A DNA stretch of 10,582 nt, taken from Flavobacteriaceae bacterium. Its GTDB lineage: Bacteria; Bacteroidota; Bacteroidia; Flavobacteriales; Flavobacteriaceae. Both the position numbers and the translations under genes were made by a program. Location of the stretch: positions 4,827-15,408 of the forward strand of contig JAGQYU010000174.1 in assembly GCA_020435885.1 (NCBI GenBank). The letters run 5' to 3'. The notes below the pieces were generated by a model that saw only the letters and a list, made by a program, of their open reading frames with translations, did not search any database and was not told the DNA's origin. This document shows, piece by piece, positions 1 through 6,667 of the stretch. Numbering within the stretch: the stretch's first letter is position 1; every line of letters starts with the position of its first letter.

Positions 1-684
1 GCTTCTAAATTAGCATTAGAACATATGACCCCTGTTATTTTATTAACGGATGGTTATATTGCCAACGGTTCTGCTCCATGGAAAATTAAATCTATTGATG
101 ATATGCCTGAAATAAAGAACAATATCATCAAAGAGAAAAAGCCTAACTGGCATCCTTATGACAGAGATGAAAAAACGCTGGCACGTACATGGGCTATACC
201 AGGAACTCCGGGCCTTGAGCATAGAATTGGAGGATTAGAAAAAGATAAAGTTACCGGAAATGTATCATATGTTCCTGAAAATCATGAATATATGACCAAA
301 ATACGAGCAGAAAAAATTAAGCGTGTAGAAAATTGTATACCAGAAATTAAACCTGAATATGCCCAAGAAGGAGATCTGTTAGTTATAGGTTGGGGAGGAA
401 CGTACGGTACGCTACACTCTGCCGTTAAACAACTTTATGATGAATATGGATATAAAAATGTAGGGTATGCACATTTTAACTACATCAATCCGCTTCCTAA
501 AAATACTAAAGAGTTGTTGAGCAAGTACAAAAAAATATTGGTTTGCGAACTGAACAACGGTCAATTTGCCAATGTACTTAGAATGAACTTTACTGGTATA
601 GAATTCTTACAATTCAATAAAATTCAGGGTTTACCATTTGGTAATACTGAGTTAGTTCAAAAATTTAAACAATTGATTGACTAA
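1..684 (+). CDS. korA: 2-oxoglutarate:ferredoxin oxidoreductase, alpha subunit (KorA), 5'-truncated by window edge
   Basis: This is the C-terminal part, about 227 residues, of the large subunit of a thiamine-diphosphate-dependent 2-oxoacid:ferredoxin oxidoreductase. The enzyme oxidatively decarboxylates 2-oxoglutarate to succinyl-CoA in the cytoplasm and reduces ferredoxin. The frame is open from base 1; the ATG at base 25 is an internal methionine within the conserved stretch EHMTPVILLTDGYIANGS, so it is not the start. Next comes the family hallmark TPGLEHRIGGLEK (about bases 199-243). The last third, from LLVIGWGGTYGT to the end, resembles the transketolase C-terminal-like domain of these enzymes, including CELNNGQ. 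Full-length Bacteroidota KorA proteins are usually gamma-alpha fusions of about 600 residues, so well over half should lie upstream. The stop codon is 2 bases before korB. Preference for 2-oxoglutarate over other 2-oxoacids is inferred from similarity to KorA as I remember it; pyruvate or branched-chain 2-oxoacid activity is not excluded. Confidence 0.9.
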   Translation, partial: ASKLALEHMTPVILLTDGYIANGSAPWKIKSIDDMPEIKNNIIKEKKPNWHPYDRDEKTLARTWAIPGTPGLEHRIGGLEKDKVTGNVSYVPENHEYMTKIRAEKIKRVENCIPEIKPEYAQEGDLLVIGWGGTYGTLHSAVKQLYDEYGYKNVGYAHFNYINPLPKNTKELLSKYKKILVCELNNGQFANVLRMNFTGIEFLQFNKIQGLPFGNTELVQKFKQLID

Positions 685-686
685 TT

Positions 687-1700
687 ATGGAAACAACAGC
701 AGTTAAACAATATACATTTAAAGATTTTGCCAGCGATCAGGAAGTAAGATGGTGCCCAGGTTGTGATGACTATGTTATACTACGATCCATGCAAAAAGCA
801 TTACCCGAAATGGGTCTTAAAAAAGAAGACGTTGTATTTATTTCGGGGATAGGTTGTTCATCACGTTTTCCATATTATATGGATACTTACGGTATGCACG
901 GAATCCACGGAAGGGCTCCAGCCATTGCTACTGGTGTTAAACTGGCAAATCCAAAACTAAGCGTTTGGGTTATTACCGGAGATGGTGATGCTATGGCTAT
1001 AGGTGGTAACCACTTTATCCATGTTATCAGAAGAAATTTAGATTTAAATATCGTTCTGTTCAATAACGAAATTTACGGTTTAACAAAAGGACAATTCTCT
1101 CCAACATCGTTGGTTGGTCAAAAAACAAAATCATCTCCATACGGAAATACACAGCCTCCTTTTCAACCGGGTGAATTAGCTATTGGTTCTCAGGCTCGTT
1201 TCTTTGCCCGTATTGGAGGTAACAATCCAAAAGATATGACAGATATCTTTATAGAAGCTGAAAAATTCAAAGGAACTTCTCTTATTGAAGTGTTGCAAAA
1301 CTGTGTGATCTTCAATGACGGCTGCTATACTAAGTATACTGATAAGGATGTGAAAGAAGATCAACAGATATTCTTAGAGCATGGCAAACCTATGATATTT
1401 GGAAAGAATAGAGATAAGGGTTTAGTTCTTAACGGATTAAAACTTGAAGTGGTAACCATTGGAGAAAATGGAATTACACAAGAAGATTTACTTGTACACA
1501 ATGCCAAAGAAAAAGACCCAACATTACATCAAATGCTGGTAAGGTTACAATATCCTTTGGCTACGGGTATTATTAGAAGTTATGATGATGTTACTTTAGA
1601 GGAAAGAGAAGATGCCCTAACAGCACAAGTAAAATCAAATTCAAAATTCAGAAAAACAGACGATCTCTTCTTCTCTGGAGAAACTTATGAGATCAGATAA
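687..1700 (+). CDS. korB: 2-oxoglutarate:ferredoxin oxidoreductase, beta subunit (KorB)
   Basis: This 337-residue protein is the thiamine-diphosphate and iron-sulfur subunit that partners KorA. The diphosphate-binding motif starts at GDGD (residues 98-101) and ends with the paired asparagines in FNNEIYGLTKGQ (126-127). The four cysteines expected to hold the single [4Fe-4S] cluster are present: C23 and C26 in WCPGC, C57 in GIGCSSR and C206 in LQNCVIFND. The IYGLTKGQFSPTS stretch (129-141) is typical of KorB. No extra ferredoxin-like CxxCxxCxxxC domain is present, so electrons must leave to a separate acceptor. From memory, the loop ARIGGNNPK (174-182) departs from the usual R-x-x-D-x-D form of relatives; I attach no function to this. 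The ATG lies 2 bases after the korA stop, indicating co-translation. The gene ends 13 bases before nuoA, with no terminator between, so it appears to share a transcript with complex I. Confidence 0.93.
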   Translation: METTAVKQYTFKDFASDQEVRWCPGCDDYVILRSMQKALPEMGLKKEDVVFISGIGCSSRFPYYMDTYGMHGIHGRAPAIATGVKLANPKLSVWVITGDGDAMAIGGNHFIHVIRRNLDLNIVLFNNEIYGLTKGQFSPTSLVGQKTKSSPYGNTQPPFQPGELAIGSQARFFARIGGNNPKDMTDIFIEAEKFKGTSLIEVLQNCVIFNDGCYTKYTDKDVKEDQQIFLEHGKPMIFGKNRDKGLVLNGLKLEVVTIGENGITQEDLLVHNAKEKDPTLHQMLVRLQYPLATGIIRSYDDVTLEEREDALTAQVKSNSKFRKTDDLFFSGETYEIR

Positions 1701-1713
1701 ATTGTAAATCAAT

Positions 1714-2064
1714 ATGGGTTCAGAAGCAATTATAGTTTTCTTTTTAGCAGGTGTAGTACTAGTTGCTGGTGCAAATTTCTTATCAAATTTAATTTCACAC
1801 AAATCAGACAACGCTCAAAAAAGAGAACCCTATGAAAGTGGTATGACAACCATCGGCCCTACTTGGGTTCAGTTTAAGGTTGGCTATTATTTATTTGCCA
1901 TATTATTCCTAATCTTTGATGTAGAGGTTGCATTTCTAATTCCTTGGGCAGTAGTGTTTAAAGAAGTTGGAATTGTTGCTCTTATAGAAATTATTGTATT
2001 TCTTGTAATTCTGGGCTTAGGTTTATTATATGCATGGAAAAAAGGAGCATTAAAATGGGAGTAG
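1714..2064 (+). CDS. nuoA: NADH-quinone oxidoreductase-type complex I, subunit A
   Basis: This 116-residue membrane subunit of complex I sits near the junction of the quinone-binding arm and the membrane arm. Three hydrophobic segments are visible, at about residues 4-26, 58-82 and 86-107. The loop after the first contains the conserved EPYESGM motif (38-44), which belongs to the TM1-2 loop lining the quinone site in known structures. The second helix carries the invariant acidic pair in FDVEVAFLIPWA (D69 and E71), part of the proton-translocation region at the E-channel. The length is normal for the family. It starts 13 bases after korB at an ATG with no Shine-Dalgarno sequence, and its last 10 bases overlap nuoB. 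NuoA is usually the first nuo gene, so the kor genes ahead of it are the unusual neighbours. Confidence 0.95.
   Translation: MGSEAIIVFFLAGVVLVAGANFLSNLISHKSDNAQKREPYESGMTTIGPTWVQFKVGYYLFAILFLIFDVEVAFLIPWAVVFKEVGIVALIEIIVFLVILGLGLLYAWKKGALKWE
2041..2047 (+). promoter_or_regulatory. possible Shine-Dalgarno sequence for nuoB inside nuoA
   Basis: The sequence AAAGGAG lies 7 bases before the chosen nuoB ATG at 2055. It is the only start in the window with a good Shine-Dalgarno match; the others follow A/T-rich sequence. It supports the 2055 start over the in-frame ATG at 2034. However, these bases also encode conserved lysine and glycine residues at the NuoA C-terminus (AWKKGA), so protein constraint alone could produce the match. 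Confidence 0.3.
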
Positions 2065-2654
2065 AAGATAAAAAATATTTTGTAAGTCAATTAGAACCGG
2101 AATATAAAAAGAGTACCATTCCTGAAGATTTTCCCGGAAAGGTAATCCCGGCAGGTAACGGAGCTAACATTGTTGTTACTTCATTAGATAAAATCATTAA
2201 CTGGGGGCGTTCCAATTCACTTTGGTCATTGTATTTTGGTACTAGTTGCTGTGCTATTGAAATGATGCAGACCGGGGCGGCCCGCCACGATTATTCTCGT
2301 TTCGGTTTTGAAGTAGCAAGGCCTTCCCCAAGACAAGCTGACCTTATTATTATTGCAGGAACCATAGTTAATAAAATGGCACCTGTACTGCGCCGTTTAT
2401 ATGATCAAATGGCTGAGCCTAAGTACGTAATTGCCATGGGCGCTTGTGCTATTTCCGGGGGTCCGTTTTTCTACAATACATATTCTGTGGTTAAAGGTGC
2501 AGATCATGTTATTCCTGTGGATGTTTACGTTCCAGGTTGCCCACCTCGTCCAGAAGCCTTGCTAGAAGGTATGCTGATGTTACAAGATAAGATCAGAACA
2601 GAGAATATGAAACATAAAAAGAATCCTATTGATGGGTTTGATGAAGGACTCTAA
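2055..2654 (+). CDS. nuoB: complex I subunit B (N2 cluster protein)
   Basis: This 199-residue hydrophilic subunit carries the terminal [4Fe-4S] cluster N2, which passes electrons to quinone. All four expected ligands are visible: the adjacent cysteines C65 and C66 in GTSCCAIEMM, C131 in GACAISGG and C162 in VPGCPPRPE. The arginine-rich stretch AARHDYSRFGFEVARPSPRQ (75-94), which faces the quinone cavity with NuoD, is also typical. I chose the ATG at 2055 because the longer in-frame start at 2034 would overlap nuoA by 31 bases and add residues not expected in the family, and because AAAGGAG precedes 2055. The overlap with nuoA is 10 bases, which suggests translational coupling. The protein forms the quinone-reducing module with NuoC, NuoD and NuoI. 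Confidence 0.96.
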   Translation: MGVEDKKYFVSQLEPEYKKSTIPEDFPGKVIPAGNGANIVVTSLDKIINWGRSNSLWSLYFGTSCCAIEMMQTGAARHDYSRFGFEVARPSPRQADLIIIAGTIVNKMAPVLRRLYDQMAEPKYVIAMGACAISGGPFFYNTYSVVKGADHVIPVDVYVPGCPPRPEALLEGMLMLQDKIRTENMKHKKNPIDGFDEGL

Positions 2655-2665
2655 AATAACATGTT

Positions 2666-3127
2666 ATGATTAACGAAGAACTACAAACCTTACTAAGCAG
2701 CTGGAATTTTGAATTAGAGTTTACCGAAGAAGAATCGCAATTCCTTAACATATCTGTAAAACCCGAAGAATTATATGGGTTTATGAAACAATTGAAGGAA
2801 ACCCCTCAAACCAATTTTGATTATCTTTTTTGCTTAACCGGTGTAGATTGGGGAACTGAACTAGGTGTTGTATATCACTTAGAATCAACTACGTTCAGGC
2901 ATCAGATAGTGGTAAAAGTTAAAACCGCTGATAGAGAAAATCCTGCTTTTGACAGTGTATGGGATATTTGGCGTACAGCCGAATTCCATGAACGCGAGGT
3001 GTTCGATTTCTTTGGAATAAAATTCAACAATCATCCTAATCTTAAAAGACTATTCCTAACCGACGAGTGGGAAGGGTGGCCTTTAAGAAAAGACTACGTG
3101 GATGAAGTTAATATGGTTATTAAATAG
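2666..3127 (+). CDS. nuoC: complex I subunit C (30 kDa subunit)
   Basis: This 153-residue hydrophilic subunit of the peripheral arm has no cofactor of its own and supports NuoD and NuoB. The C-terminal half holds the 30-kDa-subunit signature: WRTAEFHEREVFDFFG (residues 102-117), then HPNLKRLFL (123-131) and GWPLRKDY (137-144). The N-terminal half is the less conserved alpha/beta region. It is a separate gene rather than a NuoCD fusion as in E. coli. It is short compared with proteobacterial NuoC (about 200 residues), which is common outside that group. The ATG at 2666 lies 11 bases after the nuoB stop. Another ATG at 2661 is out of frame and stops after two codons. NuoD follows after 6 bases. 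Confidence 0.94.
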   Translation: MINEELQTLLSSWNFELEFTEEESQFLNISVKPEELYGFMKQLKETPQTNFDYLFCLTGVDWGTELGVVYHLESTTFRHQIVVKVKTADRENPAFDSVWDIWRTAEFHEREVFDFFGIKFNNHPNLKRLFLTDEWEGWPLRKDYVDEVNMVIK

Positions 3128-3133
3128 TGAACA

Positions 3134-4261
3134 ATGGAAACAGTAACAGAAATAACCACTCGCAATTTTAAATCGCAAGAATATTTCATCAACATGGGGC
3201 CTCAACACCCTGCTACACACGGTGTACTTCGTTTGGTCCTTACCATTGATGGAGAAATTATAAAAAAGGTAGAACCGGATCTTGGTTACATCCACCGTTC
3301 TATTGAAAAGATGAGCGAACGTGATAGCTATCAACAAATCGTTCATTTAACTGATAGAATGGATTACCTTTCATCGCACATCAATAACGAAGCGGTTTGT
3401 TTAGCTGTAGAAAATGCCTTGCAACTAGAAATCCCTGATAGGGTAAAAGTGATCAGGACCATCATTTCTGAGCTTACCCGTATTGCTTCGCACACACTTT
3501 GGTGGGGTGTTATGGGTATGGACGTTGGTGCGTTGACCACCTATTTTTATGGTTTCCGTGACCGTGAAATGATTAATGATATTTTTGAGGAAACCTGTGG
3601 CGCAAGGTTAACTATGAATTACAATGCTCCCGGCGGATTGATGTTTGATATTCACCCAAATTTTGTACAAAGAGTAAAAGATTTTATTGCTCATTTTAAA
3701 ACAAAATTACCTGAATATGACCGTTTACTTACCGGAAATGTAATTTTCCAAAAACGTACCAAAGGTGTAGGTATTTTAACCAAAGAAGATGCCATTTCCT
3801 TTGGCGCATCAGGGCCTGTTGGTAGGGCTTCCGGTTATTCTTGTGATGTTAGAAAACATCATCCTTACAGTGCTTATGACAGAGTTCAATTTAATGAAAT
3901 ACTTGATACTGAAGGAGATACTTTTGCAAGATATAGAGTTAGAGTACAGGAAATGTGGGAATCAATGTCCATTATTGAGCAATTGATCGATAACATCCCT
4001 GAAGGAGAATATAAAGTAAAAACAAACGCTGTTATAAAACTTCCTAAAGGTGAGTTCTACCAAAAAGTAGAAACAGCAAGAGGAGAATTGGGTGTTTACA
4101 TTATAAGTACCGGAACCAAAAATCCTTACAGAATTAAGTTCCGCTCACCCGGATTTTCAAATTTATCATTATTAAACCATATAACTGTTGGAGGTAAAAT
4201 TGGCGATTTAGTAGCTACCATGGCTACTTTAGACCTTGTTATACCTGATATTGACAGATAA
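3134..4261 (+). CDS. nuoD: complex I subunit D (49 kDa quinone-site subunit)
   Basis: This 375-residue subunit is related to the large subunit of NiFe hydrogenases and forms most of the quinone-reduction pocket with NuoB. The N-terminal loop GPQHPATHGVLRL (residues 22-34) holds H29, and RMDYL holds Y78. By counting against the Thermus thermophilus Nqo4 sequence as I remember it, these match H38 and Y87, which bond the quinone head group. Other family blocks include GYIHRSIEK (51-59) and the SFGASGPVGRASG stretch near base 3800. The hydrogenase NiFe cysteine ligands are absent, as expected in NuoD. It is slightly shorter than many NuoD proteins because the N-terminus begins almost at the conserved core. 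The next gene is nuoH, 10 bases downstream; nuoE, nuoF and nuoG, which lie here in many bacteria, are missing. Confidence 0.96.
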   Translation: METVTEITTRNFKSQEYFINMGPQHPATHGVLRLVLTIDGEIIKKVEPDLGYIHRSIEKMSERDSYQQIVHLTDRMDYLSSHINNEAVCLAVENALQLEIPDRVKVIRTIISELTRIASHTLWWGVMGMDVGALTTYFYGFRDREMINDIFEETCGARLTMNYNAPGGLMFDIHPNFVQRVKDFIAHFKTKLPEYDRLLTGNVIFQKRTKGVGILTKEDAISFGASGPVGRASGYSCDVRKHHPYSAYDRVQFNEILDTEGDTFARYRVRVQEMWESMSIIEQLIDNIPEGEYKVKTNAVIKLPKGEFYQKVETARGELGVYIISTGTKNPYRIKFRSPGFSNLSLLNHITVGGKIGDLVATMATLDLVIPDIDR

Positions 4262-4271
4262 AATTTATACA

Positions 4272-5333
4272 ATGAAGATAGTAAGTATCACAAAGACGGT
4301 TCACGATTGGCTTTTTAGCATAATGCCAGAAGGCGCTGCCAGCATTGTGGAAATGGTGTTGATTGCAGTTGCGTATTTAGCATTCTTTGCTGTGGCCGGT
4401 TTGTATTTGGTATTGTTAGAAAGGCGTGTTGCCGCATGGTTTCAATTGCGTTTAGGTCCTAACAGGGTTGGCCCTCAGGGGATATTTCAAACCATGGCCG
4501 ATGCTTTAAAACTGGTTTCGAAAGAACTTACGGGCACCATAAAAGCAGATAACTTTTTATACAATTTAGCACCTTATTTTGTAATTGTTTCTTCATTAAT
4601 GGCATTGGCAGTTTTTCCTTTTACACAAGAATTTCAAGCCTTTGATATCAATATTGGTATCTTCTTTTTAATTGCCATCTCATCCATTGGTGTTATAGGT
4701 ATTTTGCTTGGCGGATGGAGCAGTAATAATAAATATGCGTTGATCGGTGCTATGCGTAGTGGTGTACAAACCATCAGCTATGAGCTTTCTGTAGGTTTAT
4801 CATTATTAACTATGGTGCTTTTAACAGGCACTTTGCAACTTTCTGAAATTGTAGAAGTACAAAAAAATGGTTGGTTGATCGTTCAAGGGCATATCCCTGC
4901 AATTATAGCTTTTATGATCTATATGATTGCCGGAACTGCCGAAACCAACAGAGCTCCATTTGACCTTGTAGAAGCGGAATCGGAATTAGGTGCAGGTTTC
5001 CATACGGAATATTCTGGGATGAAGTTTGCTTACTTCTTCTTAGCAGAATTTATCAACATGTTTATAATTGCGGCTATTGCTACTACTATATTTTTTGGAG
5101 CATGGCTTTCACCTTTTGGAATTACAGATTCTATTCCTTGGCTGGGTGTGTTCTGGTTCTTGGGCAAAACATTGTTGTTAGTATTTTTGATGATGTGGTT
5201 CAGGTGGACATTCCCTCGTCTAAGAGTAGACCAATTATTGACCTTAGAGTGGAAATATTTACTCCCCATAAACCTTGTGAACATTGTTATTATGGCCATT
5301 TTAGTGTGGCTAAACCTAACAATTAAATTCTAG
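4272..5333 (+). CDS. nuoH: complex I subunit H (membrane anchor of the quinone site)
   Basis: This 353-residue, roughly eight-helix membrane subunit joins the peripheral arm to the proton pumps and forms the quinone tunnel and the E-channel. Diagnostic blocks are LERRVAAWFQLRLGPNRVGP (residues 49-68), the acidic loop from AETNRAPFD (223-231) through EAESELGAGFHTEYSG (234-249), and RWTFPRLRVDQLL (311-323). The glutamates of the acidic loop, needed for coupling, are kept. I use the ATG at 4272 instead of the in-frame ATG at 4236; the longer form would overlap nuoD by 26 bases and add a polar 12-residue tail. The N-terminal 25 residues before the first helix look amphipathic. Length is slightly above the usual 320-350. 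The TAG stop shares its G with a possible GTG start of nuoI. Confidence 0.95.
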   Translation: MKIVSITKTVHDWLFSIMPEGAASIVEMVLIAVAYLAFFAVAGLYLVLLERRVAAWFQLRLGPNRVGPQGIFQTMADALKLVSKELTGTIKADNFLYNLAPYFVIVSSLMALAVFPFTQEFQAFDINIGIFFLIAISSIGVIGILLGGWSSNNKYALIGAMRSGVQTISYELSVGLSLLTMVLLTGTLQLSEIVEVQKNGWLIVQGHIPAIIAFMIYMIAGTAETNRAPFDLVEAESELGAGFHTEYSGMKFAYFFLAEFINMFIIAAIATTIFFGAWLSPFGITDSIPWLGVFWFLGKTLLLVFLMMWFRWTFPRLRVDQLLTLEWKYLLPINLVNIVIMAILVWLNLTIKF

Positions 5334-5338
5334 TGATT

Positions 5339-5815
5339 ATGAGTTATTTTTCAGATATATATAACGGAATTAAAACACTGCTCACAGGGATGAGCATTAC
5401 AGGAAATTACTTCCTGCATTCCCGTAAAGGAGCAATTACACAACAATATCCTGATAACAGAGAAACGTTAAAAATGTTTGATCGTTTTCGTGGTGAAGTT
5501 ATTATGCCTCATGATGAGAACAACGAACATAGATGTACAGGTTGCCAATCTTGTGAAATAGCTTGCCCCAATGGTTCTATCGAAATTATTTGGGATAGGC
5601 AACTTGATCCGGAAACGGGCAAAAAGAAAAAAATGATCGATAAACACATTTACCACTTAAGCATGTGTACTATGTGTGGTTTATGTATTGAGGCTTGCCC
5701 TACTGATGCTATTGTTTGGGCGCAGAATTTTGAGAATTCCGTGTATGACAGATCACAGCTTACCAAAGTATTGAACAGACCCGGATCTAAAGTTAAAGCA
5801 GGTATAGAAGATTAG
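5339..5815 (+). CDS. nuoI: complex I subunit I (two [4Fe-4S] clusters, N6a/N6b)
   Basis: This 158-residue ferredoxin-like subunit passes electrons towards cluster N2 in NuoB. Two complete CxxCxxCxxxCP motifs are present: C66, C69, C72 and C76 in CTGCQSCEIACP, and C110, C113, C116 and C120 in CTMCGLCIEACP. These would bind N6a and N6b. The first 55 residues form the usual amphipathic region resting on the membrane arm. Between the motifs lies a basic stretch, GKKKKMIDKH (94-103). With no NuoG in this cluster, NuoI would be the exposed electron entry point, as NdhI is in ferredoxin-dependent NDH-1. I chose the ATG at 5339; a GTG at 5333 in the same frame overlaps the last base of nuoH and would add only two residues. 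It ends 4 bases before nuoJ. Confidence 0.95.
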   Translation: MSYFSDIYNGIKTLLTGMSITGNYFLHSRKGAITQQYPDNRETLKMFDRFRGEVIMPHDENNEHRCTGCQSCEIACPNGSIEIIWDRQLDPETGKKKKMIDKHIYHLSMCTMCGLCIEACPTDAIVWAQNFENSVYDRSQLTKVLNRPGSKVKAGIED

Positions 5816-5819
5816 AGAT

Positions 5820-6332
5820 ATGGAAAAAATAATATTTTACATCTTAGCATTTATCATAGTAGCTTTTGCCATTGCTTCTGTTAGCAGCAGAAAAATGCTA
5901 CGTTCAGTTATCTACTTGCTTTTTGTGCTTGTAGGTATTGCCGGAATTTACTTTTTAATAGATTACAACTTTTTGGCAGCCATACAGTTAACGGTCTACG
6001 CCGGAGGTATTATAGTACTCATTATCTTTTCTGTATTGTTGGTACATCACATTGAAATGGAACTTGAAATTGCCAAACCTATCAAACAGATAGTTACCGC
6101 ACTCTTATGTTTAATTGGTTTAGGTGTATTCTTGTACACTATTTACAATCATCCGTTTCAACCCGTTGAAAATTATACAACAACTACTGTAAATGAAATT
6201 GGTAAAGGTTTACTAAGCTATGAAAAAGGTGGATTTGTATTGCCTTTTGAAGTGATAAGTGTGTTGTTACTTGCCGCTATGGTCGGAGCTATAGTAATTG
6301 CCAAAGGAACCAAATTATTTGATAAAAAATAA
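5820..6332 (+). CDS. nuoJ: complex I subunit J
   Basis: This 170-residue subunit of the membrane arm has about five hydrophobic helices (near residues 3-20, 28-47, 53-76, 88-106 and 138-162). The most conserved part is helix 3, LTVYAGGIIVLIIFSVLL (57-74), with Y60 and the glycine pair that form the pi-bulge linking the quinone site to the pumping helices in solved structures. The segment SSRKMLRSVIYLLFVLVG (22-39) is also typical. The length is close to the family norm. The start lies 4 bases after nuoI and the stop 6 bases before nuoK. The upstream sequence has no Shine-Dalgarno motif. Confidence 0.94.
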   Translation: MEKIIFYILAFIIVAFAIASVSSRKMLRSVIYLLFVLVGIAGIYFLIDYNFLAAIQLTVYAGGIIVLIIFSVLLVHHIEMELEIAKPIKQIVTALLCLIGLGVFLYTIYNHPFQPVENYTTTTVNEIGKGLLSYEKGGFVLPFEVISVLLLAAMVGAIVIAKGTKLFDKK

Positions 6333-6338
6333 TGCTTT

Positions 6339-6656
6339 ATGATTGCAGGAATTAGCATATACGAAATCTTAACCGTAACCTCCATCATCTTTTTTATTGG
6401 AGTGTACGGCTTCATTACCAGAAAAAATTTAATATCAATCCTCATCTCAACTGAATTGATTTTAAATGCATCGGTAGTAAATTTTGTGGTAATAAATAAA
6501 TATCTGTATCCAACCTTGTTGGAAGGTGTTTTCTTTTCCATATTCATCATTGCTGTAGCTGCTGCAGAAACTGCGTTGGCTGTGGCTATAATCATTAACC
6601 TATACAGGCAAATAAGCTCTGTTGAGGTTAAAGAAACTGAAATTATGAAGTATTAA
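6339..6656 (+). CDS. nuoK: complex I subunit K (small antiporter-like subunit)
   Basis: This 105-residue protein has three transmembrane helices and is related to MrpC. The two membrane glutamates required for proton transfer are present: E39 in STELILNASVVNF and E77 in AAAETALAVAII. They correspond to E36 and E72 of E. coli NuoK. The motif GVYGFITRKNLISILIS (21-37) before the first glutamate matches the family. The C-terminal tail after residue 90 is polar and acidic. An ATG at 6332 overlaps the nuoJ stop but is in another frame, so the ATG at 6339 is the start. nuoL follows after 11 bases. Confidence 0.95.
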   Translation: MIAGISIYEILTVTSIIFFIGVYGFITRKNLISILISTELILNASVVNFVVINKYLYPTLLEGVFFSIFIIAVAAAETALAVAIIINLYRQISSVEVKETEIMKY

Positions 6657-6667
6657 TGTAGAACGTT

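Noticed and set aside
25..684. korA read as a complete 219-residue gene starting at base 25
   Set aside because: The frame is open back to base 1, and the ATG falls within a conserved internal KorA motif. The gene is cut by the window edge; it is not a short paralogue or pseudogene.
2661..2669. Two-codon reading frame ATG-TTA-TGA just before nuoC, considered as a leader or attenuation element
   Set aside because: It is too short to mean anything by itself and overlaps the nuoC ATG at 2666. No hairpin or regulatory structure surrounds it.
4236..4271. Longer nuoH with an upstream in-frame start at 4236
   Set aside because: It would overlap the nuoD end by 26 bases and add a polar extension. 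The ATG at 4272 is cleanly placed 10 bases after nuoD and fits the spacing of the rest of the operon.
4262..4271. Remnant of deleted nuoE/nuoF/nuoG between nuoD and nuoH
   Set aside because: Only 10 bases separate the genes, with no leftover coding sequence, repeat or insertion scar. The arrangement looks ancestral or long settled, not a recent deletion.
6218..6595. Opposite-strand open frame of 125 codons across the nuoJ/nuoK junction
   Set aside because: It lies fully antisense to two clearly recognised membrane subunits. Its composition is that expected from reading hydrophobic codons backwards, and it has no recognisable domain or supporting start context.
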